A DNA stretch of 64,000 nt from Apteryx mantelli (taxonomy: Eukaryota > Chordata > Aves > Apterygiformes > Apterygidae), in the NCBI RefSeq assembly GCF_036417845.1, contig NC_089984.1:3162001-3226000 (forward strand). Reading direction: 5' to 3'. Made by a program: the position numbers and the translations under genes. The notes below the pieces were generated by a model. That model did no database searches. It was not told where the DNA came from and was given only the letters and a program-made list of their open reading frames with translations. Positions within the stretch are counted from its first letter, which is position 1. Each line of letters opens with the position of its first letter. Shown here piece by piece: positions 52,236 through 64,000 of this stretch.

Positions 52236-52277
52236 GTATAATATATATTTATATATATAATATATATATATATATAA
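52236..52277. repeat. (TA)n tract within PTEN 3' UTR
   Basis: About 42 bp of interrupted TA repeats, ATATATTTATATATATAA style. A TA-rich tract with the same flanks (AATGGCATTATATA on the minus strand) is present at this position in the human UTR as I recall it. Confidence 0.85.
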
Positions 52278-52396
52278 TGCCATTTTTCCATTTCCAATGA
52301 CTACACCATAAAATGTAAGCAAGGCTTCTCAAAAACATCGAAACATTCAAAATCAAAACCCTCATTCCAACCTTCACATTCCAAAGGAAAAATAAC

Positions 52397-52404
52397 AGTG
52401 CAAA
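52397..52404 (-). promoter_or_regulatory. PTEN: Overlapping miR-19 and miR-130/301 target sites
   Basis: Minus strand reads TTTTGCACTG. TTTGCAC is a 7-mer match to miR-19 and TTGCACT, one base offset, is a 7-mer match to miR-130/301, so the two families would compete for one place. The same overlap is present in the mammalian UTR as I recall it. Confidence 0.75.
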
Positions 52405-53083
52405 AGCCCATCACGTCATTATTTCCAATCCGGCCCTCAGTGTTACATACTGGAACCTCTCCAATCAAATTTTCTTATCATGAGTCCAAAAGCGGGACAC
52501 AGAACAGTGTCAATATCCAAGGATTTTTAAAGCATGAACATTTTTGTTTATTAGCCAACAACTTTCAACTGTTAAAAACAGACAGGGTGAAACATGATTC
52601 AAAGGGTACGAGTTAAGTGTCACGTCTCAAGGTAACCAACCACCTCCTGCTCGGCAATAACAATGGGAATAATGAGTGCTGGAACCAGCGATCTTGATCC
52701 GATATTAAAGATATTAAAGTCTAATTAAACCTACAAGTCAGAAAATATTTACCAGCTTGGTTAGAAGTTAGAGTCATGAATTTCGTGAGCAAAACTGACC
52801 AACAGATACCCCAAAAAAGCACTTTATACCTTTATTTACCAAGAGTAGTTAATGGAAATCCTGCCTTGTCTTATTCAAAATCTTACCATTAATGCTGTTG
52901 TACAGGGCTCTTATTGATTCCATACGCAGTTGTTATCTAGGTGAGAACACAGCTAATGAACTTTGATGTCAGCACCAATAAGTTAATTAAATGGGGGGGT
53001 TTACATCCTAAAGAAGTGTAAATTTGGGGACAGCTATTCGTGGTGTTCTTCAGAGCAAACAATTTTGTCAGCTACTTCACATT

Positions 53084-53091
53084 TATATACA
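53084..53091 (-). promoter_or_regulatory. PTEN: Second Pumilio response element
   Basis: Minus strand TGTATATA again fits the PUM consensus in an AT-rich part of the 3' UTR. Confidence 0.4.
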
Positions 53092-53383
53092 ACAGTAGTT
53101 GTACTCTGTTAAGTCATCTGCAGTCTGGGCATGTCAATTATATACTGAAAGTGAATCTCAAATCCCTACTCCTGGCTATATCCCTAGGAACAAATGATAC
53201 AATATTGCCATTTTAGAAATTTAATTTGTTTTTTTTTTAATAGCAAACAATATATTTGGGACAAGTTCTGGTTTTAAAAAGTACACATCCTCGTTTCTGT
53301 GCAGTGTTGAGAACTTACTGCAACACTGGTTTCCTCTACACCATGTGTGATGTCTCTTTTTAAAACATTGTAGGTACTGAGTA

Positions 53384-53391
53384 TTCAAGTA
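53384..53391 (-). promoter_or_regulatory. PTEN: miR-26 target site (8mer) in PTEN 3' UTR
   Basis: Minus strand reads TACTTGAA, a full 8-mer match to miR-26a/b, about 40 nt from the miR-19 8-mer, a spacing that can allow cooperative repression. Confidence 0.75.
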
Positions 53392-53426
53392 AAATTCCCT
53401 AACAGTTAATGACATTTTTAAAAAAG

Positions 53427-53434
53427 TGTGCAAA
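53427..53434 (-). promoter_or_regulatory. PTEN: miR-19 target site (8mer) in PTEN 3' UTR
   Basis: Minus strand reads TTTGCACA, the full seed match plus A for miR-19a/b, the oncogenic miR-17-92 members known to repress PTEN. It sits in the same flanking context as the established mammalian site. Confidence 0.8.
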
Positions 53435-53633
53435 ACTGCAAAACTCATTGTAATAGAATGTGTAAGGTCAAAGGGGTGGAACGGCTGACAGAGGTTTGAT
53501 TGAATAAATGCATCATAAATCTTCAAAATAAACACTAACCTGGAGAATCTCCAATTGAAGTTTCCTGTGCACCATTACAAAATATTTTTATATTAATGAG
53601 AAAAAGCTTGCAAGGCAGCACATGAAGTATTCA

Positions 53634-53640
53634 CAGCAGG
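53634..53640 (-). promoter_or_regulatory. PTEN: miR-214 target site (7mer)
   Basis: Minus strand reads CCTGCTG, a match to seed positions 2-8 of miR-214, which is reported to target PTEN in mammals. Confidence 0.55.
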
Positions 53641-53986
53641 AATATGATTGAAAAACTAATAATATAAATGTAAGATGTTGACTGATGTATGTACTAATAG
53701 CATCTGACTTTTAGCACTGGCCTTGATTACACAGGAGATGGAGCAGCCATTACAATTCGGAAAAAACAATTAATAAATCATTGTCAAATTTTGTAACAAT
53801 TTGTTTAAAGCCCGTATTTTAGTTGATAGCCTCCACATTTGTATGGTTAAGTCATTGTTGCTGTGTTTGTGGGTTTTTTTTCTGTGACCCCAATAATTTT
53901 TATCCCTTCATTTGTGGGTCTTTAGGATGTTGCGAAGGTTCATTCCTGTACCCCTATACAGAATCACTCCCTCTAGCTGCCTTTTC

Positions 53987-53994
53987 TAGCACCA
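53987..53994 (-). promoter_or_regulatory. PTEN: miR-29 target site (8mer)
   Basis: Minus strand reads TGGTGCTA, a full 8-mer match to miR-29a/b/c, followed by GAAAAGGCAGCTA, a context shared with the human UTR. Confidence 0.7.
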
Positions 53995-54397
53995 TTACAC
54001 TTAAAAAAAATAAAATGCACAAACAACAAGCAGTGACAGCGGCCAACTCTTCAATTGTCCAGGATGAATTACGGTAGCATGCTAAAGAAAGGTGCATGTA
54101 AAGAGCTGGACATGGTACAGAGGCCAAGCTCCAGCAGACTATATTCCTTTCTGAGCATTACTTTCCATCCCCCATCCAAAATACATGCATTAGAATGTAG
54201 TAAAACCTTCTAGAAACTTCTCTGAGCCAACTGCAGACTTTTCTGTTGCCACATTAAGTGCAAAAAAAGGGGCAGGATGTGAACCTGTATATTTGTATTT
54301 TTTTGAAACTTTGTTTGGTGACAGAACACAAAAGGAAAAATTCCTACGTATACACATTAGGTCTGTCTCCACTTTTATAAAACTGGAATAAAATGGG

Positions 54398-54404
54398 AAA
54401 GTGC
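54398..54404 (-). promoter_or_regulatory. PTEN: miR-17/20/106 target site (7mer)
   Basis: Minus strand reads GCACTTT, matching seed positions 2-8 of the miR-17 family, inside GATGGCACTTTCCC, about 300 nt after the stop codon. Confidence 0.65.
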
Positions 54405-54455
54405 CATCTTTATAGTTCCTAATTGAAGTTTTAATGTCCTTTTGACACAAAAAGG

Positions 54456-54463
54456 TATATACA
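54456..54463 (-). promoter_or_regulatory. PTEN: Pumilio response element
   Basis: Minus strand reads TGTATATA, which fits the PUM consensus UGUANAUA, about 245 nt after the stop codon. Confidence 0.5.
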
Positions 54464-54622
54464 TATCAGAGCTACGTAACCTTTTTTTTTTTTCTCCAAC
54501 TGGACAAGTGTCAAACCCTGTATATTTATAGGGCAAAACAAGATTGGTCAGGAGAGAATTGTTCCTATAATTGGTAATCTGACACTATGTCCTATTGCCA
54601 TTTAAAAAGGTCCTTTTTTCAG

Positions 54623-54628
54623 TTTATT
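54623..54628 (-). terminator. PTEN: Possible proximal polyadenylation signal AATAAA
   Basis: Canonical AATAAA on the minus strand only about 80 nt after the PTEN stop codon, inside GAATAAACTG, which also exists in human. A T-rich run follows. If used it would give a transcript without nearly all microRNA sites. The sequence alone does not show use. Confidence 0.35.
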
Positions 54629-54705
54629 CAAGTTTGTCACTCTTCGTATGTGTGTGTTGTTTTTGTTTTTGTTTTTTTTTTTTTTATCTCCGATAGAAAA
54701 AATAT

Positions 54706-64000
<9,295 letters not shown>

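Larger units (their letters stand above)
51300..54705 (-). other. PTEN: PTEN 3' untranslated region
   Basis: About 3.4 kb following the PTEN stop. Segment after segment matches my recollection of the human PTEN 3' UTR in the same order: the block just after the stop with its GAATAAACTG motif, the TATATATA-rich block near 52.25 kb, the block encoding the TGCATGCAGATGG word near 51.68 kb, and the terminal ATTAAAGTCTCATTCTTGTC block. The 3' boundary is set from the ATTAAA signal at 51,326-51,331 and is approximate; a longer isoform running below 51.3 kb cannot be excluded. Open frames here (for example 54,190-54,450 and 53,221-53,535) are UTR sequence, not genes. Confidence 0.9.

Noticed and set aside
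54190..54450. 86-codon minus-strand frame, and others in 51.4-54.5 kb
   Set aside because: They lie in the PTEN 3' UTR and have no protein-like conservation I can see.

Overview
This is vertebrate nuclear DNA, most likely from a bird or another sauropsid. It shows spliced exons with GT/AG boundaries, long AT-rich non-coding stretches, microsatellites, and many decayed CR1 (chicken-repeat-1) LINE fragments, with no mammalian Alu or L1. The only protein-coding gene I can support is PTEN, on the minus strand. Nothing resembles a bacterial or phage system.

Layout. Roughly 1-51,300 is a gene desert on the 3' side of PTEN. It holds at least nine CR1 segments (about 9.05, 12.6, 12.9, 19.3, 27.2, 31.3, 36.6, 41.8 and 44.8 kb), one probable tRNA-like fold-back repeat (39.3 kb), one probable hAT-type miniature element (23.8 kb), simple repeats, and a few short CpG-rich patches (26.0, 34.2, 34.7 and 40.7-41.6 kb) that could be regulatory. 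About 51,300-54,705 is the PTEN 3' UTR. It is strikingly similar to my recollection of the mammalian UTR and keeps recognisable microRNA and Pumilio sites. PTEN exon 9 is 54,706-54,891, intron 8 is 54,892-55,795 (904 bp), exon 8 is 55,796-56,020, and 56,021-64,000 is intron 7, whose upstream exon lies beyond the window.

Function. PTEN is the PIP3 3-phosphatase that opposes PI3K/AKT signalling. The two exons present encode the end of the C2 membrane-binding domain and the regulatory phospho-tail with its PDZ ligand. The phosphatase domain is outside the window. The most notable points are two local protein changes (a remodelled disordered C2 loop, and Phe in place of Tyr346), strong retention of post-transcriptional control sites, one exon-like minus-strand segment at 602-664, and an isolated CpG-rich patch near 40.8 kb. 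I found no convincing undescribed system.
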